This document shows positions 13,348-26,714 of a stretch of DNA of 64,000 nt, one piece after another. The notes beneath the pieces were generated by a model, which ran no database searches, was not told where the DNA came from, and worked only from the letters and a program-made list of their open reading frames with translations. How positions within the stretch are numbered: the stretch's first letter is position 1; every line of letters starts with the position of its first letter. The DNA lies in assembly GCA_903813345.2 (NCBI GenBank), contig CAIIXF020000010.1, positions 7,181,169-7,245,168 of the forward strand, given 5' to 3'. Origin of the DNA: Owenia fusiformis. Taxonomy: Eukaryota; Annelida; Polychaeta; Sabellida; Oweniidae. Made by a program: the position numbers and the translations under genes.

Positions 13348-13730
13348 CTACCTAGATTTAGAGCTTATTTATAGATATTCATAGAGCACCTTGATTTAAA
13401 CAGTCATCGGGTACCAAGATTTAGAGAGTTTAGACAATCATAATATGGCACCTAGATTTAAACAGCCACAGAGCACCTAGATTTAGACAGTTCTACGGCA
13501 CCTAAATTTAGATAGTCATAACTGAGGTACCTAGATGGTCAAAAAGATCTAGACAGTCATAGGGCACCTAGATTAAGAGTGCCATGAGGCACCTAGATTT
13601 AGACACTTGTAGGTTACATCGATCTAGACAGTCCTTTAAGGTACCTAGATTTAGAAAGTCATGGGGCACCTAGAATTAGACAGTCCCAAGGTAACTAGAT
13701 CGATCAAGGCAGTTCTAGGGTACCTAGATT
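13348..13730. repeat. degenerate ~30-bp minisatellite
   Basis: There are about a dozen copies of a unit of roughly 25-33 bases with consensus 'ggcacctagatttagacagt'. Copies differ by substitutions and short indels (for example variants with gatct or gatcgatc). There is no coding potential, and the repeat lies in the gene-free stretch between the minus-strand exon and eEF2 copy A. Confidence 0.85.
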
Positions 13731-14195
13731 ATGATCCTCACTGGGCCCTGACGAAATCCCTGGAAAATCACAGTATGCAAGCACTTCTGCTAATCTTGAT
13801 CCGGTAACAGATACTGCATTTTAAACAAATCTTGATAAATTACACAAAAGCTTAAGATCCTATTCCCATCTTATAAAATCTATCCACACTATCAAGTGAG
13901 GTTATGCATTTTAAGTACAGACAATGTTTTACGTCAATAACGATGTCCATGAGGAACTGAATATCCTCTGTGGCATTCTGTGTGAGTAATTGCATCTTAA
14001 TGGAGATGAACAATCTAGGCAATAACTAACAATTCCTATGGTAGCATATTATTTCAAACAATTATACTATAAAGTATGAAATAATTGAAAGAAAGTACAA
14101 AGCATATTCAGAAAGCACAAGAGGCAACATTTGGGGAACACAAATATACATTTTCCTTGAATGAATGATTCTCCATTGAAAGGACTTGTATTGTA

Positions 14196-14333
14196 TTTTA
14201 TCTCATACTTGAGTAGGTTTGGGGTAGACATCACCCGGCAATATATATCATATCTGAGGAGCTGGCAGGATATATTGTATATGTCCCGCTCCAGGCTAAA
14301 TGCTGGCAGATATAATATATCCATCCCGCATCC
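14196..14333. repeat. partial copy of the MITE found complete at 57702-58043
   Basis: The block from 'tatctcatacttgag' to 'tatatccatcccgc' matches 57704-57835 almost base for base. Shared segments include 'gaggagc-ggcaggatatat' and 'tgtatatgtcccgctccagg'. Only the left half is present, so this is a truncated copy. Confidence 0.75.
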
Positions 14334-14369
14334 CACTTTGGTTATGTACTATCATATTTTTGCGAGTAA

Positions 14370-14530
14370 TACCTCATTGGTATATCCCATATTCTACACT
14401 CAAAGACAAAACCAGAAACCCCTCCTTGGATGCATGAACAAATTTTGTCTGAACAGGGAATCGAACCATGGCCAAGTGACAGAGGTAGCCTTGATTCTGC
14501 CAATGAGCCATAGCAAGTGGACTAATGATG
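14370..14530 (-). mobile_element. tRNA-derived SINE fragment
   Basis: On the minus strand a Pol III type-2 promoter is visible. The A box TGGCTCATTGG (14510-14500) and the B box GGTTCGATTCC (14467-14457) both fit consensus at near tRNA spacing. The segment between and around them does not fold into a good cloverleaf, and sequence continues past the B box, as in a SINE rather than a tRNA gene. The 3' tail and target duplications were not identified. Confidence 0.55.
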
Positions 14531-16702
14531 ATCTTCTTTTCAATGTCATTCAACTGCAAAATAAAAGATTGAATGGTTTTCCTGAATTGAAGTATCCTCA
14601 TTTGAACGTATTTCATCTGAATGATTCTCAGTTAAATGATTACGATTTGATTTGAATCCCTTGCTTATACTTGAGTGATCTAAATTAATTCATTTGAATG
14701 TATTTCAGTCTAATAAACTTTATATCAATTGCTACATATTTGTACTTTTAGGATAAGTCAAGCAATTATTTAAGATAAAACTATGTCGGTTTGAACAATA
14801 ATCTTGAAAATAATGGGTATTACCACTGGGGTGTCAGATGCCACTTTCAAATAGGCTTTCGATGAACAAAAATGTCATGGTACTTGTATTACTTTCAATT
14901 CAAGATGCACAAAACAGACATCAAACGCTGTTGATTTCTCCTGAATAAAATAATTCCAGGGTAATGTTATAATACGTGAAATAGGGTGGAAGAATTGAAT
15001 TAGCAAGTAAAAGGGGAAATAGGTATGGAGTCAATGTTCTAATAATATGGATATTTATAAAAATGCCTCTCTTTTGAGTATAATAAAGTCATGTTTCAAA
15101 GAGAAAATTCCTGTTTTCTCAATCCTTGTATACCACCCCTGAGGGTCAGGTAAAAAAGTCTCAATGGGCAAACCAGATGGAAAAAACTGACGGAAAGCTT
15201 CATAACATTGTTCAGATAATGAAGAATTAATTTGAGACAAGATCCCTAGGTCCATTTATATAAATGATTTTCTCAGTTTGAAAATATTTTGAATGATGCA
15301 TTCTGCCATGAAGTATTCATACTTCATACCCATATAAAATACCTATTTCACTATTAATTAATATCATAGGGCATTACTAGCCACCCTCTTCCCATTTATG
15401 TTGATCAGCTTTAAGACCTGGATCTGGGGCCACAGTCTATGCTCCAAGATTACTTGCTCTTACTAAATAAACTAGTTTAGGAATTAGCCTCGATATAAAA
15501 ATAATCATTGAAAATAAACTTTTAAATTGATAAAAAGCTTTCATAGAGAGCTTCATGGTACCATGTCTTTCAAGAAAAATAAATGTTTCTGAGTTCAAGA
15601 ACATCCTGACATTTATAATAAGCATATGAATGAAAGTAAATCAAGCATGAAGAAGACGTTTTTCCAGACTTCCCAGTATGCCAATTAATAAAATAAAACA
15701 AAAAAGGGTGAGTGACATTGATAAAATGATTGTATTGTTTTACAGTGAAATTAAAATGAGTGGTAAAAGGGGTTGGTTCAAGATATCACTGTCTGTCAAA
15801 AGAAACATTAATCCAATTTCAGAGGGTTAGAGTCAAAAATATTCAGTTATGTGGTGCAAATGATTTTTGCAATAACAAAATGATATTTTTAGAAATGGGA
15901 TGTGTCAAAAACAAAACTTTATGATATAGAACCAGAGAGCATAGGGCAACTAAAGTAATGATTCGGAAATCATTATATCCATGTGAAGAGATGCATGTTG
16001 AAATGATATCTGTAATCACATTACGCTCATTGAATGTAGGGGCAACGTGTCAAAAAATATATGGGCCATAAAGAAAATCATGTTCTTAAATCTCTTGCCA
16101 GAGGGCTCTGACCATTCCCACAAAGTATACAGCATCTAGAGGTTTTATAAGGATATAACAACAGGCACTTAGTAAATATTTCTAAAAATTTTAGCCCATA
16201 TATATGGCTTTCTAATGATGAACCCTTTATATTCTTCAACTTTTGTTTTGAAAATGTTGCCTATTGTTTGCTTAGGTTAAAACTTAAAAATATATGGACA
16301 AGATCAGTTTTCTATACATATACAATTTAATTTTATATATATACCTATACATTTTAGACATTTTTCAGAATTTAAAATACATGGAATCACAAAACACAAC
16401 TTCTTTCACATACCTCATCAAGTTGACGATTTCAAATACTATTTATCAATGGATGGAATCAGGCCATATCATTTTAATTCACCATATGGTATATACCTGT
16501 CACCAAATCACAGTTTTAGATTCCATGATTAATTTTGTTTGTACAAACATTTATTTATTCTGTATCATTGATAAAATTTTAATTTTTCATTGGTATTTCC
16601 AGGTGTTCTGATAGTTTTTCTCTGAACAATTCATAAATGATCCTGAAACAGCTTTGATGACTAACGAACGACCCTTTCAATGAATGACTGACTACATATA
16701 CT

Positions 16703-16829
16703 TTAGTCTTGCTTCAAGATCCTGGACCCCTCTTCTCCCCTATCTACTTGGGCACATCAAAAAGTTTTGCAATTTTAGCTATATGTCAAGTTCTTTGGTG
16801 GGTCCAGGGTCTTGAGGCATTAGACTACG
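16703..16829. repeat. imperfect inverted repeat, ~27-bp arms
   Basis: The left arm 'tagtcttgcttcaagatcct' plus ggaccc is inverted in the right arm, gggtcc followed by 'agggtcttgaggcattagac'. About 70 bases separate the arms. It is probably a small foldback MITE. Confidence 0.55.
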
Positions 16830-18658
16830 TATACTTGCGTCTTGTGTGCCAGAATTTACAAATGAAGAAATAAAAATTTGATGATGACTTCAGAGAACAC
16901 TACTGTCCAATCTAACAAATGTTCAAATAAAAAATAATTATTCCTAACCTGTAGTTTATGATTAATTATGACAAATTATGACAGCATCCACATTATATTC
17001 AGAACACTTGGGACTGATATACCCTAATCAATAACAAAGATAAACATATCCCAAGGGCCAGAAATTCAGAATAATAATGTCTGAATTAATTTCATTGGAC
17101 ATATATAAATTTTTACTTGTAATGTAAAATCAAATTTCATCATGAGGTTTTTAGTAAAAAATAGCACAAAAAATAGCACAAGCATGGAATAAAAAACAGC
17201 AGTTTTATAGATTTGTCCGAATACCAAACATCGTTTAACTTAAGAAAAATAGAATACTGTATAATCAATGAATACAATAAGGCCTCTGTGACCTTTCAAA
17301 CAAAAGATTTGTCCCTCAAGGTATGCACAAAATACTTCCATTACAATTTCCTCAAGCTCATCGCTCAAAGGACTGCTCAATGAAAAATGAAAACACTTTT
17401 TTTCAGTGAGGAATGAATTATAGTTTAATTTCCTGAAACTGAATAGTCTATATCTGCATCTCATTTAGGATTACACTGAAAAGTACACAAGAAGATATAT
17501 TGGTTATGCATGGGCTTTGAAGAGAAAGCCAATATGCCAAATTGTAAACTCAGGTAATATACAGACAAGGCATTAACATGACAAAATGTCACCACCTAGT
17601 TGCTCACAATATTATGAATTTAATCTTTAAAAAATTGATCAATTTGAAGAAAGTTGGAAAAATACATTTTTGATCTTTTTTACCTTAAGAAGGTCTTGCA
17701 CAATAACTTAAAGAAGATATTCTGAGGAATCTTGCCATTTTATCAATTTCCATTCTGGATAACAACATATAGCTCTGGATCAAAATGGGAAACCAGCATC
17801 TACAGCATTAAATCTTGAAAATGAGCCTGGAAAACTGCTAATAACTCCTCGGAAACTCCACATAAATATCAGTTAATACACCAAACACAAATATTGAGGT
17901 CTGGTCCTTGACTTGTTTTAATTAGAAAGCAGAACCACATTTATTAAAGGCAATTCGCAGACTTAATGCATAATAGATATCTCATTGGTAAACACCTGAG
18001 GTGCAGGAAAGATGCAATAAAGATGCATGGAGAGACAACAAGAGGAATAAATGGTTATGTAATTGTTCAGGACCTTAGCCAGCTTTTGCCAAGAAGTTAC
18101 AGGGAGGCTCAAATTTGACAATTTAGACCTGAAATCGCTTAAAAATGCTCAAAATAGAAAGTTCTTGGCCAAGGGAGGGTGGGGGTCCTGGCTGTTGGCT
18201 GGTTGTTTTTGTCATTTAGATCTACAAGTCCTTTTTTGCCTTGTACGATCAAAAGATAGGGGAGGCAATAGATACTATGATCATTTATTCAATGATTCAA
18301 CTTGATTGGCCCATGTGATATAAGTACATCCTTCATAAAATGGGATACAGAATATGTAATTACAATCTGATATCACTATATCACTTTAAGGTCGCTGTCT
18401 AAGTCATCATTCTCTGATAAAAAAAAAACAATCAAACAAAACATCATATATTCCATATATCATTGAATAAAACATTATTTACAAAAAAACTTTGCAAATG
18501 AAAGATGTTTTAGTGTTTTATCACCTCATGAAATACTGACTGTTCCAGCATAATGTTTTCTGTGTTTCATTTAAATTTTGAATAACTTACATTGTTCTAA
18601 TTATAAGCAAAAATAAACAAGATTATAAGTTATTGAATGATTTGAATTGCAATAAGTA

Positions 18659-18733
18659 CTACTGAGATTGTCCCCTCCGTACCAATATTTTCTATAGTGC
18701 GACGGAGATGATCAACAGGGACAATCTCAGTAG
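18659..18733. repeat. 75-bp foldback with perfect 16-bp arms
   Basis: ctactgagattgtccc (18659-18674) pairs exactly with gggacaatctcagtag (18718-18733). An inner pair (ccgt and acgg) extends the symmetry. It is non-coding. Confidence 0.75.
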
Positions 18734-19499
18734 CAATACAGATTGGTACAGCACAAGAACTGACCAATCATTCAAAGGGCTTCATTTTACAGATCATACG
18801 ATAAACAGCATTTATCATTCTCAGACAAGAATAGGAAAAAACATAATACAAACACCTTCTGCTGATTACTGAATCCATAATATAAAATGGAGACTTCAGA
18901 ATTGCATTTCTAACTTCTTGGTAGCGGTATAAACGGTTTTATTATAGCAGTTTTATGAAGCATAATAACAAGCTACTCGTAAGGCTATTCAATCGAACCT
19001 TTATTCCTTAGTTGACATTTGAATTACGCAATAAGCAATTTTATCCCAACTACAGAATTGTATTTTACAGTAATAAGATTAGGAGTCTTACTTCGTTGCT
19101 ATGGTAGCCAATCTTTGAATGAACAATTCATTGCTCGGGTTGAAAAAAACAATATCAACTAGTGATTATATATCACAATTGACAAAAAAATATTTGAAAT
19201 TTATTCTCACTGAATAATCAAAAACAAAAGATGGAGATGATATATAGCAATAAGGTTGTTCCTTGTACATATTGTGATTAATCATGAACATTGAACATTT
19301 TAGTTGTTTAACGTAAAAACAAGGTTTTAAAGAATTTCAATATTGCGCTGCATCAATGGAGATTTGGACAACCCTTTTTTAGCAAAGGTAAAAAAGTCAT
19401 GGAAAAACAAACTAGACAGCAGCAACGCCAAAGCGTAGCAAGTCCCATCGAATAGAAAAGGCTGGCATTTTTACAAACGAAGTATACAGCAAAAATCGT

Positions 19500-20460
19500 A
19501 AAATAGCACACAAAAAATGGCTATTTTCAAAATGGTTGCTCATCAGAAAGTGTAACATACTTTTAAGAATGTAGGCACATATAAAATTTCAACAAAATCT
19601 CACACACGTACATGTCAAATTACTTGCCAAAATGTCATAAGACAGTGTGCCATGCTTATGAGTATTCACATAAATAAAATATGAAAAAATCACTCTATAA
19701 CTTTTTGATTTATAGTAAAAACGTAAAATAACATACGTAAAAATAGTGGCCATTTTTCAAAATGGCCGCCTACTCCCCAAAGTGTCATTAGACAGATCCT
19801 TATAGTATTCACATATCAAATATGAACAAAATCGCTCCACTTCTTTTCGAGTTATAGTAAAAAACGTAAAAATGGTGGCCATTTTGATAAATGTCCGCCT
19901 TCGACCAAAAGTGTCATTAGACAGTGTGCCAGGCCCACGCCTATAGTATTCACATACCAAATATGACTAGTCGCTCAACTACTTTCAAGTTACAGTAAAA
20001 AAAATGTTAAAATGGCGCCCATATTTCAAAATAACCACCTTCTCCAAAAGTGTCATTAGACAGTGTGCCATGCTTATATAGTATTCACATAACCAAATAT
20101 GAATAAAATCACTCTACTACTTTTCAAGTTACAGCTAGCAAAATTCGTAAAATAGCATGTAAAGGCCACCATTTTTCAAGATGGCTGCCATGTGCTTCTT
20201 AGATATCTACATTCCTAGCTTTATTAATGTCCTCTATAATTTTTTTTACATTTAAAACATATTGCTATTACAGTTTTACATATTGTACCTAAAATCAGCA
20301 CTAAAATGGTAGCCATTTTGAAAATCGGCTTTCGAGCAGAACTTCTACCCCCACAGGGTATATGTTTACAAAATATGAACAAAATCGGGCCAACGGTATT
20401 TGAGTTATTGCACGGACGGACAGACGTACAGAAGAATGTACAAACGGATGGCTGTAACCT
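19500..20460. repeat. degenerate tandem array, ~150-190-bp unit
   Basis: Four to five diverged units each contain 'atggtggccatttt', 'gtgtcattagacagtgtgcc' and 'agtattcacata-caaatatga'. Related blocks occur at 21400-21770 and in intron 10 of eEF2 copy A (about 35640-35930). It ends in 'cacggacggacagacgtaca'. It is non-coding. Confidence 0.75.
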
Positions 20461-21399
20461 TCACATCTAAAATGATGTGTCAGTTAGCTTAAGGGAAGGT
20501 AACTGGGATTTTCTTTTTATAGAGGATGAGACTAATATGTGGTGATGCAGTAACGTTATGGAGAGCTTAAGGATGACCTGACTTTATTCACATTTCAGGT
20601 TTCATATTGAAAACTAACATGACCGTTATCGCATCATACATTTCCACCGGAACTGCTTTGGTGCCAGCCTCTTTGCCTCAAATTTTGAGCCAGCCTCAAA
20701 TCACTTTTGCCTCATATATTTAGGCTCATTATTAGGTCTCCCAAATTAAAATCCTCTAATTATTTCTGACTCATGAAGATCTTAAACGAAGTCAATAATA
20801 TCGCAATTGTGCCAGTTTATACAGACAATTATCAGAAATGACTCATGGATGGTACTGAATACCCGAGGGATAGAATATTCCTAAATGCTACGCCAAATGA
20901 AAACAATCAATAAATGTGAATAACAAAGGACTATATTCATCTCCCATGATAAATTATGCTGTTAATGTTATTCATTACTAGCATTTTTGTTGAAAACTAT
21001 GCAGATTATGTTAGAGCTATTGGTTTAGTATTAGGCTGATAGTATATAATATACTATAATGTCAAAACCAAAACCAAAACGTAATTTATGCTTATGCAAG
21101 TATAGTCATCACACATCACTTACTATAGAGCTGATCAATTTGCTGTTATTATGCTGCTTTTATATGCTGGTTTCATCAGAATAAAACACTGACTCAGACA
21201 TGAAAATGTTATGTCAGAATGACATATACAGAATGTAATCCCATCAATAAAACATATAGTTTATATATTCCTTTAAATTAATATGTTTATCAATATGTAT
21301 ATGAACAGAGATTGGTAGCTACTTTCATTTTAAATACAAACAAATATAAAAGACTGGTCTCCAGGCTTATGCTGATCCAACTATGTAATCTCTTCAGCA

Positions 21400-21770
21400 A
21401 AGCTCATTTCTCCCTAGACATCTGCATATAAAATTTGAATCAAATCAATCGACTGGCATTTGAGTTATATCAAAGCTTACATTTTTAACAAAAAATGGTG
21501 GCCATTTTGATAAATTTCGGCCATCTTGAAAATGTATTCTTTATCTCTAGGCATCAGCAAATAAAAATTGAACCAAATCTGTCTACTGGTATATGAGTTA
21601 CCAAAGGTTGTTTTTTGTGAAAAATGGCAGCCATATTGAAATTTTGTGGCCATCTTGAAAATCTCTTCTTGAGCAAAGCTCATTTGTCCCTTGGCATCAG
21701 CATAAAAAATTGAACCAAATCCGTTGACTAGGATTTGAGTTATCCGAGATTGCATTTTTTACCAAAAAAA
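21400..21770. repeat. degenerate tandem repeat related to 19500-20460
   Basis: Two to three units contain 'aaaaatggtggccattttga', 'ttcggccatcttgaaaat' and 'aaattgaaccaaatc-gt'. Open frames across it merely reflect the repeat. Confidence 0.65.
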
Positions 21771-22034
21771 TAGTTCTCACATGGGCATGTTTACTATACA
21801 AAACAAATTGAACATTTTAGCAGAAAAAATGAATAGAAAAGTAAAATTTTGCCCATATTTGATGCATTAGTAGTTAATCAGTGATCCCAAAATGTGTTAT
21901 AGCGAAAAAGTGTAGAAGTACCCCAGAAACTAACATATTTTAACAGTGAGTATATTGCATAGACTGAAATATACTTAGCTTTTCTCATTCAAAATTATCA
22001 ATTTGTAATTTTGCATCATTTGCAAGGATTAGTC

Positions 22035-22427
22035 AAAGGACGATTCTCGGTTTGGAGAACAGTCTCCTGGGCTAATAATTTTTTCATGAAAAATATAGAA
22101 ATATTACCCAAATTAAACTATGAATATTCAAAAGAGGACATTTAAATCTACAAGATGTAAAAATAACAAATTGGTCTGAAGCAGGGATAACGCTCAATTT
22201 GACCGATTCAATAAAATACAAGTCTTGATTTGGGGAAAGAAGTTCATCAGTGTACTGCGCTAATATTTTTTTGCGAAAAATCTAGAAATATTACCCAAAT
22301 TAAATTATGACTATTCAAAAGAAGACATTCAAATCTATATTATGTAAAAAAATTAAATTTGTCCGAAGCAGGGATAATGCTCATTTAGATTGATGAACTT
22401 CGTTCTCCAAACCGAGAATCGTCCTTT
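22035..22427. mobile_element. MITE with 26-bp TIRs and an internal direct duplication
   Basis: The ends are near-perfect inverted copies: aaaggacgattctcggtt onward at 22035-22060, inverted at 22402-22427. The body holds two direct copies of a segment of about 150-180 bp, with 'tagaaatattacccaaatta' and 'gaagcagggataa' present in both halves. There is no coding sequence. Confidence 0.8.
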
Positions 22428-24237
22428 CTCAGCAGGATTGCTTTCATTTTTTACCCTGGTCATTTTATATCTTGGATATGTATGTAGCTTATTGGAATGA
22501 TTCCACTTATTTTTAGTATAAACTAATTTTTCTAACTTATTAACTCCTTCACTATAAGAGTCTCCTTTTGATATGCGCCTTAGTAGACATCAGGGCTCTG
22601 CCTGATCTTCCAATTAAACTAGTCCCAATGTTGCTATGTCACGTTTCTTATTATGATAATTTTGATGTTTTTTATTTTAGAGATTTTTTTACATTGAGAC
22701 TAGGCAACTCTGATTTGCTAGATAGTGAGAAATAAGTACCACACATCATTAGAATATATGTACTTTTATTGTCACATAAAAATTATAAATCTTACCCTAG
22801 ACACAGCAAACAATTGAAATCATAAGTATTTATTACATGGAGATCCAATAGCCACACAGTGTCATTCGGATGGGAAGTAACTAAAAAAATAAAATTCATT
22901 GTCTCAAAAATGAAAAAAATGAGTAGTAAAGGGGAAGAACAGTATGGTGTGCCTATTGAATTCCCATGTATAAATGATGATGATTTGATTTTGATGCATG
23001 TAAAGACTATCTGAATAAACCGGGAGTAACCTTGGAGCACCATATTGGCAATGTATTCAAATTTAATAGATTTCGTCAGTTGTCAAGTGTTTGTCGATGA
23101 GTGTCTAAGGTAACACTAAACACTTTATAAAGTTGAAGCACAAATTCTAATTTATCATTTGAGTGAATGATTGTCCAGACAGGTCAGGAAAGTATTTCCC
23201 GCAATCTATCTGAAGTAATCTTCTCGACCTAATGTTGAAACAAGCTGACTACAATATCGTACCTTTTGTTAGGTACGATAAAAATCTAAAATAACAAACA
23301 TCCAAATCATCAAAAAGAAACTTGAAATAACAACATTAGATCAAGTTCACCTGATTTGATTTTCTCTTATTCTATGGCAAATCAGGCCCACAACTTGAAC
23401 CATTATGATTCTTTTCAGAAATGGTTGGAAATATGATTTGGAAACATGATTTTCATCAAGATTTTCAGGTATATTTATATCGGCAAATCTGATTGGCTAT
23501 CATGGCTACCGAAGATTCACAGTGTTTCCAGTCTGAAACATGGATTTTGATTGGTTCCGATGTATTCCGGAAAATGCCAAAATCGAAATGGAAGATCAAT
23601 ATTGCAGAAATCCCCTGTGGTGCCCCACAAATTGAAAGACGTGTTTTTCACGATTATCTTTATCATTTCTCTTAGAGACCAATTAAAAATCGATCTAATG
23701 TTATACATCAATATAATTGTTTAATGATAGATCAATGTTTTTCATCTAAAAGTCGTCAGAATAAGGAGAAATGTTACTAAAAAAAGCAAAAGTTCACGAC
23801 CTTGACATGACCTTGAAGATCGCGCATTTGTAAAATGTGAAAACAAAACTCTTAATTTGAGCATTTCCTTTATTCATTTTGGACTATTTTGGTATAACAT
23901 TACTTAATAATTGTGTGAAAAGGACCCAATGATATTTAGGATGCATCAAATTAAAATATATGTCATTTTTATCCCGTTTTAGTGTAAGCACTCTATTATC
24001 ACCCACTTTATTTTCACTTTCACAATATTTTGAAATTTGTGAAGAAATATGAGGGATGCAAAAAAATTTGACGGGACTCAAATTTTTCAAATGGGTTGTG
24101 TCCCTGGGACTCAGAAATTTAAATGGCTAGCGCGAACACTGATGATGGTCAAGTTTACAAAATATAATGACTTGTCATGTCATGTAATTATTTTTAATCA
24201 TCCACCATTTTGAAATTCAGATGATTAAAGTCCCCGT
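22428..24237. other. non-coding; one hAT-like terminus
   Basis: No gene recognised. At 24121-24141 the sequence 'atggctagcgcgaacactg' resembles the inverted terminus of a hAT element (CAGTGTTCGCGCTAGCCAT). The matching left end was not found, so the element limits are unknown. Confidence 0.4.
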
Positions 24238-25004
24238 CTTAAGGTCTCATGGAAGTTAACAGGAAATGACAAAACAAAAAATGACAAAGCCATGCTGGAT
24301 TTTGAAAATTTTTTGAACCAAGATAACAGAGTTCTGTTTGGACCTCCAGTCAGTTTAACTAGTTCCAAATATCATTTACATGACCAGGAACACAATTGAA
24401 AGGGTCAGAATGACCATAAACATGATAAAATAACCTTTTTAGCCCTCTGAAAATGTGACTGAAAAATAGCTAAAAGTAGGTGCTCAGGAAAGGTCAATGA
24501 ACAGAATCTTTTGATTTTTTCAGAATATGTGTCCAATATATTGCTCTAAATGACACAATCTTTGAAATTTTAAAAAATCGTCTGAAACAATAATGGCTGT
24601 AGTAAAAAGGAAAATAGATCGATTTTCAATTCAGTTTTTTTCAATTTTTTCTTTTTCTAAGAATGATATCAAATTTTTTTGAATTGTATCATTTAGAGCA
24701 ATATATTGGGCACATTTTCTGAAAAAGTCAAAAGATTCTGTTCAGTGACCTTTCCTGAGCACCTACTCTTAGCTATTTTTTAGTCACATTTTCAGAGGGC
24801 TGAAAAGGTTATTCTATCATGTTTATGGTCATTCTGACCATTTCAACTGTGTTCCTGGTCATGTAAATGATATGTAGAACTAGTTAAACTGACTGGAGGT
24901 CTTAACAGAACTCTGTTATCTTGGTTCAAAAAATTTTCAAAATCCAGCATGGCTTTGTCATTTTTTGTTTTGTCACTTCCTGTTAACTTCCATGAGACCT
25001 TAAG
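24238..25004. repeat. 767-bp foldback with ~325-bp arms
   Basis: The left arm starts 'cttaaggtctcatggaagtt' and is inverted in the right arm, ending 'cttccatgagaccttaag'. The match can be followed with few mismatches to about 24560 on the left ('tgctctaaatgacacaa') and 24680 on the right ('attgtatcatttagagca'). A ~120-base AT-rich spacer separates the arms. A transcript would form a long hairpin. It has no coding motif and is probably a foldback or MITE. Confidence 0.85.
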
Positions 25005-25551
25005 TTTGAAAATATTTTTTTATCATTCATTTACTATTTGTCAGGACTTAAAAAGTGATTTTAGAGATTTTTGAACAAAAAAAATTTTCTCAAATATTCA
25101 AATGAAAATGGAGGATGAATGCTATGCATTGGTATGAATTGTGGCTAATTAGAAGATATGAGTGACCTCTAAAAGTTGGTTTTAAATAAATTCACAAATT
25201 TTGGAGCAAAAAGTCTATCAAAAACCACTTTTTGAAATTAAAAAAAAAAAAGTTTCACATATCACACTTTGATAACATTGGGTAAGACTACAATATAAGC
25301 CAAAGTGGTTTAAACTTTATATGGGGCCTTTACGAAGAAGAAAATGTAATTCGACATAATTCTACCCAGCTCTCTGACGAAAGGTAGGAGGTGTAGATAA
25401 GTCATCGGCCAAATTTATTATATATGGGGAAAAAACTTAAGAATACAGCCAAATGAGAAAATAAATGGATTTTTTGACCGTCGGACAGCAACTGAAAAAT
25501 ATTATAGTACAGCAGTAGATAATTTTCATCTACATGTAAATGAGCAACTTA

Positions 25552-25937
25552 AGTCCTGGACCGAGCGCAATCTTTTGCCTGTAGGATTACAACTTGGGAG
25601 AATTATCTACGCCCCTTACACTTAAGATACCTACTTCAATAGATTCCTTGGTATTTTAGCATTCTTTTTGTGTAGTTGAATCTACCGTGAATTGTCTGGG
25701 TTTATCAGCAGAATGAAGAAATTTTCATTTTTGTTCACAATATTTGCGTGTAATATTTAACTTATTTCAACCGTCAAATTCCTCCATTTATTGGTACTTC
25801 CGGGTCAGTCAAACCGGGAATCTCCTTTTAAATCCAACCGCCATCTTGGAAAGTGATGGAATCTCTCCCGATGAAAAAGAAGATAATTCTCCCAAGTTGT
25901 AATCGTACAGGCAAAAGATTGCGCTCGATCCAGGACT
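25552..25937. mobile_element. 386-bp MITE with 57-bp TIRs
   Basis: Bases 25552-25608 (from agtcctggaccgagcgcaat to gagaattatct) recur inverted at 25881-25937 with only two mismatches. About 270 bases without a gene lie between. No clear target duplication is seen. Confidence 0.8.
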
Positions 25938-26714
25938 ATAGTCCTGGCACTGTATAAATGGGGGTAACTTGACTTTACAAGCCCCTATCAGTGATCGCAT
26001 AGTATTTTATGCATTTCTAAACCGATTGTCTATCTAATGGGGCACTAAATTCTGGCTTTTTAGATGACAACAGATAATTTATTTGGCTTTTAACTTTAAG
26101 ATGATTCAGAGCTTGTAGTCTAATCCTGTGTGGGAAAATCATGCAAAAATGAATAATTTTTTAGAAAAAAAACCCAGAATATCAGATGTACTATAATTCA
26201 AACATATGATATATATTAGATGTCAAATTATATGACATATGATGGAAGAAGAACAATAATAATATTTTTAACAAGTCTTACCTTCTTAAATGACGAGAGT
26301 GCGTAGGAAATCACAATATAAATCGATATCTGAAAATATTGGACTAAAAATTTTCAGCCATATTAGAGATAGTCTCGAAGAAAAACGTTTGCAGACGATA
26401 TTACCAGGGATCGATCATTTATTGTTAAACTCTCAATGTATACGGCATATGGCATACAGAATCTAAATTTCGATATCACTTCATTCCGTGTGATTGGAAT
26501 TACTAGAATTCAAATGTCATCAAAATAAATCATGACTTCTCTTCTATTACTATTAGTTCCTTCCTAGATCATCTTCGCACGCTCCGCTCTTCACTGCGTT
26601 CATCGGCCGATGGGAGCCAAGTGAACAAAGATGTTCCGAGATAGGCCTATTTAGTATTTGCTGAGATATGATAGTCTCAGTAGTTCTAATGGAAAACAAA
26701 TTGGGGGCATAAAA

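Larger units (their letters stand above)
14531..19499. other. gene-free AT-rich stretch
   Basis: No exon, RNA gene or protein motif is recognised. The visible structures are the two small foldbacks listed separately (16703-16829, 18659-18733) and a dispersed repeat relic around 18066-18210 related to those at 1.2, 5.5 and 51.6 kb. Confidence 0.5.
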
